DNA of 30,350 bases from JBFHNV01 sp965365655. Its GTDB lineage: Bacteria > Pseudomonadota > Gammaproteobacteria > HK1. Position numbers and translations under genes: made by a program. The stretch is from positions 1 through 30,350 of the forward strand of contig CBDUCN010000017.1 in NCBI GenBank assembly GCA_965365655.1. The letters run 5' to 3'. This document shows, in pieces, positions 22,976 to 30,350 of this stretch (position 1 is the stretch's first letter; each line of letters starts with the position of its first letter). The notes beneath the pieces are model-generated. The model was not told the DNA's origin. It did not search any database and saw only the letters and a list, made by a program, of their open reading frames with translations.

Positions 22976-23013
22976 CCGCAACGACTGAGGCATGCTCCCC
23001 AGCCCGAAGTACA

Positions 23014-23090
23014 GGGCCCGACGGCCCCGACGAACAGGGGCTCACCGCCCTGAAGAACAAGGGCTCACAGCCCTAAAGAACAAGGGCGCC
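23014..23090 (+). repeat. Tandem array of about 23-nt mini-hairpin units
   Basis: Three consecutive units begin at 23014, 23037 and 23061 (23, 24 and 23 nt), and a truncated fourth begins at 23084. Each has a short stem followed by a linker ending in gaacaa or gaaca. Unit 1 has GGGCC-CGAC-GGCCC, unit 2 GGGC-TCACC-GCCC, unit 3 AGGGCT-CAC-AGCCCT, unit 4 GGGCGCCC. Stem bases change in pairs between units (C:G versus T:A), which suggests RNA structure. It lies in the leader of the saccharide operon. Confidence 0.6.
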
Positions 23091-23120
23091 CCGTCGATGA
23101 CCTTCCGGTCATGCCGACGG
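23091..23120 (+). promoter_or_regulatory. Bulged hairpin in the leader of the saccharide operon
   Basis: ccgtcg-atgacc (23091-23102), loop ttcc, and ggtcat-gc-cgacgg (23107-23120) form a 6+6 bp stem with a 2-nt bulge, directly after the mini-hairpin array. No T-tract follows, so it is not an obvious terminator. The region 23121-23239 holds no further feature I can support. Confidence 0.4.
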
Positions 23121-23239
23121 AGACGCCTCGCGAGCGGACCGCCGGACCGAATACCACCCGGCACGCGCGTCGACGTGACGTCGCGCTGACCCGCCGCTCC
23201 TCAAGAAGAAGCGCGCACACGGGGGGATTTCTTCACCTT

Positions 23240-23254
23240 CAGACTCGAGGTCTG
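23240..23254 (+). promoter_or_regulatory. Small hairpin over the ribosome site of the decarboxylase gene
   Basis: cagac (23240-23244) and gtctg (23250-23254) pair around the loop tcgag, 6 nt upstream of the ATG at 23261. The only Shine-Dalgarno-like bases (gagg) fall in the loop and stem, so the fold would limit ribosome access. Only 5 bp; weak on its own. Confidence 0.3.
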
Positions 23255-23260
23255 GCATCG

Positions 23261-24283
<1,023 letters not shown>

Positions 24284-24287
24284 GGCC

Positions 24288-25316
24288 ATGCGCGACACCG
24301 TTCTCGTCACCGGTGGCGCCGGCTACATCGGCAGCCACACGTGCAAGGCGCTGGCCGGCGCGGGCTTCGAGCCCGTCGTGCTCGACAACCTGAGCTTCGG
24401 CCACCCGTGGGCCGTGCGCTGGGGTCCGCTCGTCGAGGGAGACCTCGGCGACCGCGACCTGATCACGCGAACCATCGAGCGCCACCGCGTGAAGGCGGTG
24501 ATCCACTTCGCCGCCTACGCGTACGTGGGCGAGTCGATGCGCGTTCCGGAGCGTTACTTCCGCAACAACGTGATCAACACGCTGAACCTGCTCGAATCGG
24601 TGCAGCGCACGGGCGTGAGCCAGGTGGTGTTCTCGTCCACCTGCGCCACCTACGGCCTCCCCGACCGCGTGCCGATCGCCGAAGACCAGCCGCAGCGCCC
24701 GGTGAACCCGTACGGGGAGTCCAAGCTGTTCGTGGAGCGGGCGCTCGGCTGGCTGGGCACGGCGCACGGGCTCGGCTGGGCGGCGCTTCGCTACTTCAAC
24801 GCCGCGGGGGCGGATCCGGACGGCGAGCTCGGCGAGGCCCACGACCCGGAGACCCACCTCGTCCCGAACGCGATCCTCGCCGCGCTCGGCCGTGCGCCGG
24901 CGCTCGAGATCTTCGGCACGGACTACGACACGCCCGACGGCACCGCGGTGCGCGACTACGTGCACGTCACCGATCTCGCCGACGCGCACGTGCGCGCGCT
25001 CGAGCACCTGCTCGGCGGCGGCGAGAGCATGGCGATCAACCTCGGCACCGGCCGCGGGCACTCCGTGCGCGAGGTGCTCGACGCGGTCGAGCGGATCGCG
25101 GGCACGCGCGTGCCGTCGCGCGCCGCGCCGCGCCGCCCGGGCGACCCGCCACGGCTGGTCGCCGACGCCGCGCGCGCCGCGGCCGTGCTCGGGTGGCGCC
25201 CGCGGCTGTCCGACCTCGACAGCATCGTCGGGACGGCGTGGCGCTGGCACGCGTCGGGCGGGCCGGCGCAGGCGCACGCGCCCGCGCTGGCCGCCGCGGG
25301 CGGCGCGCGGCGGTGA
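24288..25316 (+). CDS. galE: UDP-glucose 4-epimerase
   Basis: Interconverts UDP-glucose and UDP-galactose. The 342-aa protein has TGGAGYIGSHTCKALA at the N-terminus, VIHFAAYAYVGESMRVPERYFRNN, SSTCATYGLPDRVPI, the Tyr-Lys pair in NPYGESKLFVERAL, LRYFNAAGADPDGELGE, TPDGTAVRDYVHVTDLADAHV and the C-terminal GWRPRLSDLDSIVGTAWRW. All of these are GalE features. It lies 4 nt after the decarboxylase and overlaps the GH-GT2 gene start (GTGA), so it is firmly in the operon. UDP-arabinose/UDP-xylose 4-epimerase activity is a possible alternative, since UDP-xylose is made next door. Confidence 0.9.
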   Translation: MRDTVLVTGGAGYIGSHTCKALAGAGFEPVVLDNLSFGHPWAVRWGPLVEGDLGDRDLITRTIERHRVKAVIHFAAYAYVGESMRVPERYFRNNVINTLNLLESVQRTGVSQVVFSSTCATYGLPDRVPIAEDQPQRPVNPYGESKLFVERALGWLGTAHGLGWAALRYFNAAGADPDGELGEAHDPETHLVPNAILAALGRAPALEIFGTDYDTPDGTAVRDYVHVTDLADAHVRALEHLLGGGESMAINLGTGRGHSVREVLDAVERIAGTRVPSRAAPRRPGDPPRLVADAARAAAVLGWRPRLSDLDSIVGTAWRWHASGGPAQAHAPALAAAGGARR

Positions 25317-27883
25317 GCGGGGCCTCCGGCGCGGCACACGCGCACCTCGCACGCGATCTTCCCGTCGAGCGCGCGTCCGGCGCGGCGCCGGCGACGACGA
25401 CCGCGACGCGCGCGAGGGTCGAGGCGCGCGGCAAGTTCCTGTTCGCCGGCGACGAGAAGCTGTGGGTGCGCGGCGTCACCTACGGCACCTTCGCGCCGGA
25501 CGCGGACGGGCGGGAGTTCCCGCCGCAGGACGTCGTCGTGCAGGACTTCGCGGCGATGGCCGGTGCGGGCTTCAACACCGTGCGCGTGTACACGGTGCCG
25601 CCGCGCTGGCTGCTGGACCGCGCGGCGGACGCGGGGCTGCGGGTCATGGTGGGGCTGCCGTGGGAGCAGCATGTCGCGTTCCTCGACGATCCGCGCCGCG
25701 CCGACGACATCGTGCGCCGCGTCGCGCGCGGCGTCGCGGAGTGCTCGGGCCACCCGGCGGTGCTGTGTTACGCGATCGGCAACGAGATCCCGGCATCGAT
25801 CGTGCGCTGGCACGGCAAGCGGGCCGTCGAGCGCTTCCTCGAGCGCCTGTACCGCGCCGCGAAGGCAGCCGACGCGCACGCGCTCGTGACCTACGTGAAC
25901 TTCCCGACGACCGAGTACCTGGAGCTGCCGTTCCTCGACCTGTGCTGCTTCAACGTGTACCTGGAGTCGCGCGATCGCCTGGAGGCGTACCTCGCGCGGC
26001 TGCAGAACCTGAGCGACGACCGGCCGCTGATGCTCGCCGAGATCGGTCTGGACAGCCGCCGCAACGGCGAGGCCGCGCAGGCCTCCAGCCTCGCGTGGCA
26101 GCTGCGCAGCGCGTTCGCGGCCGGCTGCGCCGGCGCGTGCGTGTTCGCGTGGACCGACGAATGGCACCGCGGCGGCCACGACATCGACGACTGGGACTTC
26201 GGTCTGACCACCCGCGCGCGCGAGTCCAAGCCCGCGCTTGCGGCAGTCACCGCGGCCTTCGCCGACGCGCCGTTCCCGGCCGACACGCCGTGGCCGCGCG
26301 TGAGCGTGGTCGTGTGCAGCTACAACGGCGCACGCACGATCCGCGACACCCTGGACGGCCTCGCCGCGCTGGCCTACCCGGACTACGAGGTGATCGTGGT
26401 CGACGACGGCTCCACCGACGCCACCGCGAGCATCGCCGCGGAGTACGAGGTGCGCCTGATCAGCACGCACAACCGCGGTCTGAGCGCGGCGCGCAACACC
26501 GGCTGGGAGATGGCGAGCGGCGAGATCGTCGCGTACATCGACGACGACGCGTGGCCTGATCCGCACTGGCTGCACTACCTCGCGTGGACCTTCCTGACGA
26601 CGCAGCACGCGGGCGCCGGAGGCCCCAACGTCGCGCCGCCCGGCGACGGCACGATCGCGGAGTGCGTCGCGAACGCCCCGGGGGGCCCGGTGCACGTGCT
26701 GGTCGACGACACCGTGGCCGAGCACGTGCCCGGCTGCAACATGGCGTTCCGGCGCGATGCGCTGGAGGCGGTCGGCGGCTTCGATCCCCGCTTCCGCACC
26801 GCCGGCGACGACGTGGACCTGTGCTGGCGGCTGCAGGACGCGGGCATGAGCATCGGCTTCCACGCCGGCGCGCTGGACTGGCACCACCGGCGCAACTCCG
26901 TGCGCACGTACTGGAAGCAGCAGGTCGGCTACGGGCGCGCGGAGGCGCTGCTCGAGGACAAGTGGCCCGAGCGCTACAACGGCGCGGGCCACACCGCGTG
27001 GGCCGGGCGGCTGTACGGCCGCGGCCTGACCCTGAGCCTCGCGGGCCTCGGCGGACGCATCTACCAGGGGGTGTGGGGCAGCGCGCCGTTCCAGTCCCTG
27101 TACGCCCGCGACGCCGGCAGCCTGGGCGCCCTGCCGCTGATGCCGGAGTGGTACCTGGTCACGGCCGTGCTCGCGATCGTCGCGCTGCTGGGACTGGACT
27201 GGGCGCCGCTCGCGGTCGTCGGCGTGCCGCTGCTCGCGGTCGCGCTGCTGCTGCCCGTCGCGCAGGCAGTCCTGAGCGCGCGCCGCGCACGCTTTCCGGG
27301 CGGCACGCGCGACGGGCTGGAGGACCTCGGCCTGCGCGCGCTCACCGCGTGGCTGCACCTGCAGCAGCCCGCCGCGCGCCTCACCGGGAGGCTGCGCCAC
27401 GGCCTCACGCCGTGGCGCCGGCGCGGGCGCGCGGCACCGGCCTGGCCGTGGCCGCGCACCGTGACGCTGTGGCGCGAGACCTGGCGCGCGCCGGAGGACA
27501 GCCTGTCGGCCATCGAGTCGGCGCTGCGCGCCCGCGGCGCCGTGATCGGCCACGGCGACGCGTGGAGCGACTGGGACCTCGGCGTGCGGGGCGGGCTGCT
27601 GGGCGGCGCGCGCGTGCGCCTCGGCGTGGAGGAGCACGGCGCGGGCCGCCAGATGCTGCGCGTGCGGCTGTGGCCGCGTGTGCAGCCGGCCGCGCTCGCG
27701 GCCACGGCCGTGGCCGGCGCCTGCGCCGCGCTGGCGCTGGCCGGCGGCGCCGCCGTCGCGGGCGGCGTGCTGCTCGCCGCGGCACTGGGCCTCGCGCTGC
27801 TCGGCGCGGGCGAGTGCGCGCGCGCCGGCGGGATCATCGTGGACGCGCTCGCGGAGATGGACGCCGAAGACCGCGAGGACTGA
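25313..27883 (+). CDS. Fusion of clan GH-A-like glycoside hydrolase and membrane GT2 glycosyltransferase
   Basis: The 856-aa protein starts at GTG 25313 overlapping galE. After a polar head, residues about 38-310 form a TIM-barrel hydrolase: GKFLFAGDEKLWVRGVTYGTF, GFNTVRVYTVPP, CYAIGNEIPASIV with E158 as probable acid/base, and PLMLAEIGLDS with E243 as probable nucleophile. From about residue 328 a GT2 domain follows: VSVVVCSYNGARTIRDTLDG, D364-D-G366, a DDD triad at 410-412, GCNMAFRRDALEAVGGFD and a GDDVDLCWRL acceptor motif. Two hydrophobic blocks lie at about 613-655 and 792-835, so the protein is membrane-bound. It may build a glycan and trim or transfer it with one polypeptide. The order hydrolase-first and full catalytic pairs argue for two active domains. 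Sugar specificity unknown. Confidence 0.82.
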   Translation: MSGASGAAHAHLARDLPVERASGAAPATTTATRARVEARGKFLFAGDEKLWVRGVTYGTFAPDADGREFPPQDVVVQDFAAMAGAGFNTVRVYTVPPRWLLDRAADAGLRVMVGLPWEQHVAFLDDPRRADDIVRRVARGVAECSGHPAVLCYAIGNEIPASIVRWHGKRAVERFLERLYRAAKAADAHALVTYVNFPTTEYLELPFLDLCCFNVYLESRDRLEAYLARLQNLSDDRPLMLAEIGLDSRRNGEAAQASSLAWQLRSAFAAGCAGACVFAWTDEWHRGGHDIDDWDFGLTTRARESKPALAAVTAAFADAPFPADTPWPRVSVVVCSYNGARTIRDTLDGLAALAYPDYEVIVVDDGSTDATASIAAEYEVRLISTHNRGLSAARNTGWEMASGEIVAYIDDDAWPDPHWLHYLAWTFLTTQHAGAGGPNVAPPGDGTIAECVANAPGGPVHVLVDDTVAEHVPGCNMAFRRDALEAVGGFDPRFRTAGDDVDLCWRLQDAGMSIGFHAGALDWHHRRNSVRTYWKQQVGYGRAEALLEDKWPERYNGAGHTAWAGRLYGRGLTLSLAGLGGRIYQGVWGSAPFQSLYARDAGSLGALPLMPEWYLVTAVLAIVALLGLDWAPLAVVGVPLLAVALLLPVAQAVLSARRARFPGGTRDGLEDLGLRALTAWLHLQQPAARLTGRLRHGLTPWRRRGRAAPAWPWPRTVTLWRETWRAPEDSLSAIESALRARGAVIGHGDAWSDWDLGVRGGLLGGARVRLGVEEHGAGRQMLRVRLWPRVQPAALAATAVAGACAALALAGGAAVAGGVLLAAALGLALLGAGECARAGGIIVDALAEMDAEDRED

Positions 27884-27887
27884 GACG

Positions 27888-29738
27888 GTGCTCCCCGCCG
27901 AGGCCCCGGGCCGCTACGCTGCTTCGATGCGCCGCTACCGCCGACTCCTCGCGTACGCCGTCGCGCAGTGGCCCGCGCTGCTGCTCGTCGTCGCGCTGAG
28001 CCTCGCGCTGTCCGCGGTGGCCGCGCTGCAGCCGTGGCCGCTGAAGGTGCTGGTGGACCACGCGGTGGGTGACGTCCCGGCGCCCGACGCGCTGCGTGCG
28101 ATGCTCGACGCGCTGGCGCCGGCCTCGCCCGCGCTGGCGCTGGTCGCCGCCGCGGCGCTCGCGAGCTTCGTCCTGTTCATGCTCGGCGCCGCGCTGGACG
28201 CCGGACTGATCTGGCTGTGGGCGCTCGCCGGACAGCGCATGATCTACGCGCTGGCGGCGGACCTGTTCGCGCAGTTCCAGCGCCTGTCGCTGATCTATCA
28301 CGGCCGGCGCACCGTGGGCGACGCGCTGGGCCGCCTGACCGAGGACACCTGGTCGGTGTACGCGGTCAGCGATGCGCTGCTGGTCGCCCCGGCGCGGCAC
28401 CTGCTCACGCTCGCCGCGGTCGGCGCCGTCGCGTGGCAGCTGGATGCGCAGCTGACCCTCGTCGCGCTGCTCGCGGCGCCGCTGCTGGCCGTGCTCGCGC
28501 TGCTGCTCGGCCGGCCGCTCACCGGGCGCGAGCGCCGCGAGCGCGAGACACGCTCGCGCCTGATGGCGTTCGTGCAGCAGACGCTGGCGGCAACCCCGAT
28601 CGTGCAGGCGTTCTGCGCCGAGGATCGCAACCGGGAGCGTTTCCTGGATCTGTCCGAGCGCAGCGTCGCCGCCAGCCGCGGCAACGCGATCGCGAAACGC
28701 GGCTACATGCTGGTCAACGGCACCGCCGCCACGGCGGGCTTCGCCGTCGTGCTGTACGCCGGCGGGCAGGCCGTGCTGGAAGGCCGGATCTCGCTCGGCA
28801 CGCTGCTGGTGTTCGTCGCGTACATCCGCTCGCTGCAGAACGCGTTCCTGGGCCTGCTGCGCACCTACGGCGCGTTGAAGAGCGCCGGCGCGCGCATCGA
28901 GCGCGTGATGGAGGTGCTGGAGGCGCGCGACCGCGTTCCGGAGAGCCCGCACGCGCGACCCGTCCCCGCGCCCGGCGCGGGCGGCGGGCGCCACGTCTCG
29001 CTCGACGGCGTCACCTTCGGCTACGAGCCCGAGCGCCCGGTGCTGCGCGACCTCACGCTCGACGTGCGCGCGGGAGAGACCGTCGCGATCGTCGGCGCCA
29101 CCGGCGCCGGCAAGAGCACCCTGGTGTCCCTGGTGCCGCGCTTCTTCGACCCGTGGCAGGGCCGCGTGCGCATCGACGGCGTCGACGTGCGCGAGCTGCG
29201 CCTCGCCGACGTGCGCGCGCAGGTCGCGCTGGTGCTGCAGGAGCCGTTCCTGCTGCCGCTGTCGGTGGCCGAGAACATCGCGTACGGCCGCCCGGAGGCC
29301 GGACGCGACGAGGTCGTCGCGGCGGCGGTGGCCGCGAACGCACACGACTTCATCCGCGCGCTGCCGCAGGGCTACGACACGCCGGTCGGCGAGCGCGGCG
29401 TCACCCTGTCCGGCGGCGAGCGCCAGCGCCTCGCGATCGCCCGCGCGCTCGTCAAGGACGCGCCGGTGCTGATCCTCGACGAGCCCACTGCGGCGCTGGA
29501 CGCCGGCACCGAGGCAGCGGTCGTCGACGCGCTGCACCGCCTGATGCGCGGTCGCACCACCATCATCATCGCGCACCGGCTCTCGACCGTGCGCCTCGCC
29601 GACCGCATCGCCGTGATCGAGGACGGCCGCGTCGTCGAGCAGGGGCCGCACGCGACGCTGCTGCGCGCCGGCGGGCGCTACCAGCGCCTGTACGCGCTGC
29701 AGCTCGCCGGCGCGCCGGGCGAGGAAGGCGCGGCATGA
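27888..29738 (+). CDS. ABC exporter, MsbA-like half-transporter
   Basis: The start is taken as GTG 27888, 4 nt after the previous stop with gagga upstream; ATG 27927 is an alternative. The 616-aa protein has an N-terminal six-helix exporter domain (AALQPWPLKVLVDHAVGD in the first loop, YHGRRTVGDALGRLTEDTWSV) and an ATPase domain: GATGAGKST (403-411), Q-loop VLQEPFLLPLSVAENIAYG, signature LSGGERQR (from 507), Walker B VLILDEP with D531 and E532, and the His switch IIAHRLSTVRLADR. All catalytic residues are present. Overlap with the next exporter gene (ATGA) suggests a heterodimer. Coupling to the GH-GT2 gene suggests that it exports the saccharide or its lipid-linked form. Confidence 0.9.
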   Translation: MLPAEAPGRYAASMRRYRRLLAYAVAQWPALLLVVALSLALSAVAALQPWPLKVLVDHAVGDVPAPDALRAMLDALAPASPALALVAAAALASFVLFMLGAALDAGLIWLWALAGQRMIYALAADLFAQFQRLSLIYHGRRTVGDALGRLTEDTWSVYAVSDALLVAPARHLLTLAAVGAVAWQLDAQLTLVALLAAPLLAVLALLLGRPLTGRERRERETRSRLMAFVQQTLAATPIVQAFCAEDRNRERFLDLSERSVAASRGNAIAKRGYMLVNGTAATAGFAVVLYAGGQAVLEGRISLGTLLVFVAYIRSLQNAFLGLLRTYGALKSAGARIERVMEVLEARDRVPESPHARPVPAPGAGGGRHVSLDGVTFGYEPERPVLRDLTLDVRAGETVAIVGATGAGKSTLVSLVPRFFDPWQGRVRIDGVDVRELRLADVRAQVALVLQEPFLLPLSVAENIAYGRPEAGRDEVVAAAVAANAHDFIRALPQGYDTPVGERGVTLSGGERQRLAIARALVKDAPVLILDEPTAALDAGTEAAVVDALHRLMRGRTTIIIAHRLSTVRLADRIAVIEDGRVVEQGPHATLLRAGGRYQRLYALQLAGAPGEEGAA

Positions 29739-30350
29739 GCGGGCCCTGGGCGCAGGCGGCCGCGGCGGCGCGCCCCCATGCCGCGGGTCTCGCGCTGCTG
29801 GGCGCGCTGGTGGTGCTCGGGATCGGGCTCACCGCGCTGCTGCCGTGGCCGCTGAAGCTGGTCATCGACCACACCCTCGCGGGGACGCCGCTGCCGGACG
29901 CCGTCGCGTGGCTGGGCGCGCTGCCCGGAATGCAGTCCGCCGCCGGGCAGCTCGCGTGGCTCGCCGGCGCCAGCGTGGTCGTGTTCGCCGCGAACCAGGG
30001 CGTCGAGCTCGCACAGGCGGCGCTGCGCTCCGCGATCGGCTGGCGCATGTGCTACGGGCTGGGCGCGCAGGTGTACGACCGGCTGCAGCGCCTGCCGGGC
30101 GCGTGGCACGGCGGCGCGCGCACCGGCGACCTCGTGCGCCGCGTGACCACCGACGCTGCCTTCGTGCGCCAGATGACGCTGGGCGTCGCGCTTCCCGCGC
30201 TGACCGCGGGCGGCACGGTGGCCGTGATGTTCGCGGTGATGTGGCAGCTCGACGCCGCGCTCGCGCTGGTCGCACTGGCCGTCGCGCTGCCCGTGGGCGT
30301 GATGGTGCGCCTGACGGTCGCGCGCATGACCGAGCGCAGCGCCGAGCAGC
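29735..30350 (+). CDS. Second ABC exporter half-transporter, cut by window end
   Basis: The frame starts at ATG 29735 (ATGA overlap with the first exporter) and is open to the window edge, giving 205 residues of the transmembrane domain. It has LTALLPWPLKLVIDHTLAGTPLPDAV, matching the PWPLK-DH loop of the first exporter, then LQRLPGAWHGGARTGDLVRRVTTDAAFVRQM, which is the exporter coupling region, and further helices. The ATPase domain lies outside the window. The similarity to the preceding gene indicates a paralogous pair acting as a heterodimer, but the right half is needed to see whether its ATP site is intact. Confidence 0.85.
   Translation, partial: MSGPWAQAAAAARPHAAGLALLGALVVLGIGLTALLPWPLKLVIDHTLAGTPLPDAVAWLGALPGMQSAAGQLAWLAGASVVVFAANQGVELAQAALRSAIGWRMCYGLGAQVYDRLQRLPGAWHGGARTGDLVRRVTTDAAFVRQMTLGVALPALTAGGTVAVMFAVMWQLDAALALVALAVALPVGVMVRLTVARMTERSAEQ

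Noticed and set aside
23014..23090. CRISPR array
   Set aside because: Units are contiguous, about 23 nt, imperfect and without spacers; no cas gene is near. Mini-hairpin tandem repeats explain it better.
23037..23120. Known riboswitch (for example cyclic-di-GMP class) before the saccharide operon
   Set aside because: I could not place the conserved core bases of any riboswitch class I know; kept only as a structured leader.

Overview
The window is a very GC-rich (well over 70% by eye) stretch of chromosome from a Gram-negative bacterium, most likely a member of the Pseudomonadota. Evidence for this is the Rnf complex, periplasmic TlpA and PpiC/SurA-type proteins, an AapJ-type amino-acid binding protein, an FNR/ANR-type operator and a sigma-54-like promoter. 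I cannot name the genus from sequence alone. Coding density is high, and many adjacent genes overlap by ATGA or GTGA, which implies translational coupling. I see no insertion sequence, phage gene, CRISPR array, tRNA or rRNA.

Layout. (1) 1-2204: three small secreted proteins of unknown function, the first cut by the left edge. (2) 2455-3860: a TlpA-like thiol-disulfide oxidoreductase translationally coupled to a PpiC-type peptidyl-prolyl isomerase. (3) 3932-16082: the centrepiece, an anaerobic-type energy operon with rnfB, a giant nifJ (pyruvate:ferredoxin oxidoreductase, 1643 aa), rnfC, rnfD, rnfG, rnfE, rnfA, a 59-residue Cys-rich membrane peptide, a ferredoxin-NADP+ reductase-like flavoprotein and an unknown protein. 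It sits behind an FNR-type box placed exactly as in a class II FNR promoter. (4) 16049-17261: convergent apbE, the flavin transferase that loads FMN onto RnfD and RnfG. Its promoter is nearly a copy of the rnf promoter. (5) 17343-22788: unlinked single genes: a biotin-dependent acyl-CoA carboxylase alpha subunit, a DUF992-like secreted protein, a candidate small RNA with sigma-54-like promoter and strong terminator, an Old Yellow Enzyme, a two-TM peptide and an orphan AapJ-like binding protein. (6) 22789-23260: a structured non-coding leader with tandem mini-hairpins. (7) 23261 to the right edge: UDP-glucuronate decarboxylase, UDP-glucose 4-epimerase, a glycoside hydrolase-glycosyltransferase fusion and two MsbA-like ABC exporters, the last cut by the window end.

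How the genes may work together. NifJ oxidises pyruvate (or another 2-oxoacid) and gives low-potential electrons, possibly through its own fused C-terminal ferredoxin domain, to RnfB. The Rnf complex passes them to NAD+ at RnfC while pumping ions, or runs in reverse to make reduced ferredoxin. The FNR-like flavoprotein would connect the same pool to NADP(H). ApbE matures RnfD and RnfG. Order B-CDGEA, a 287-aa multi-cluster RnfB and a short RnfC resemble the Bacteroidota-style Rnf rather than the usual proteobacterial rnfABCDGEH. The right-hand cluster looks like a complete make-and-export unit for a small surface or periplasmic saccharide: sugar nucleotides (UDP-xylose, UDP-galactose), a membrane GT2 fused to a clan GH-A-like hydrolase, and an ABC exporter pair. 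I regard the rnf/nifJ module and this saccharide module as the two candidates for poorly described systems.
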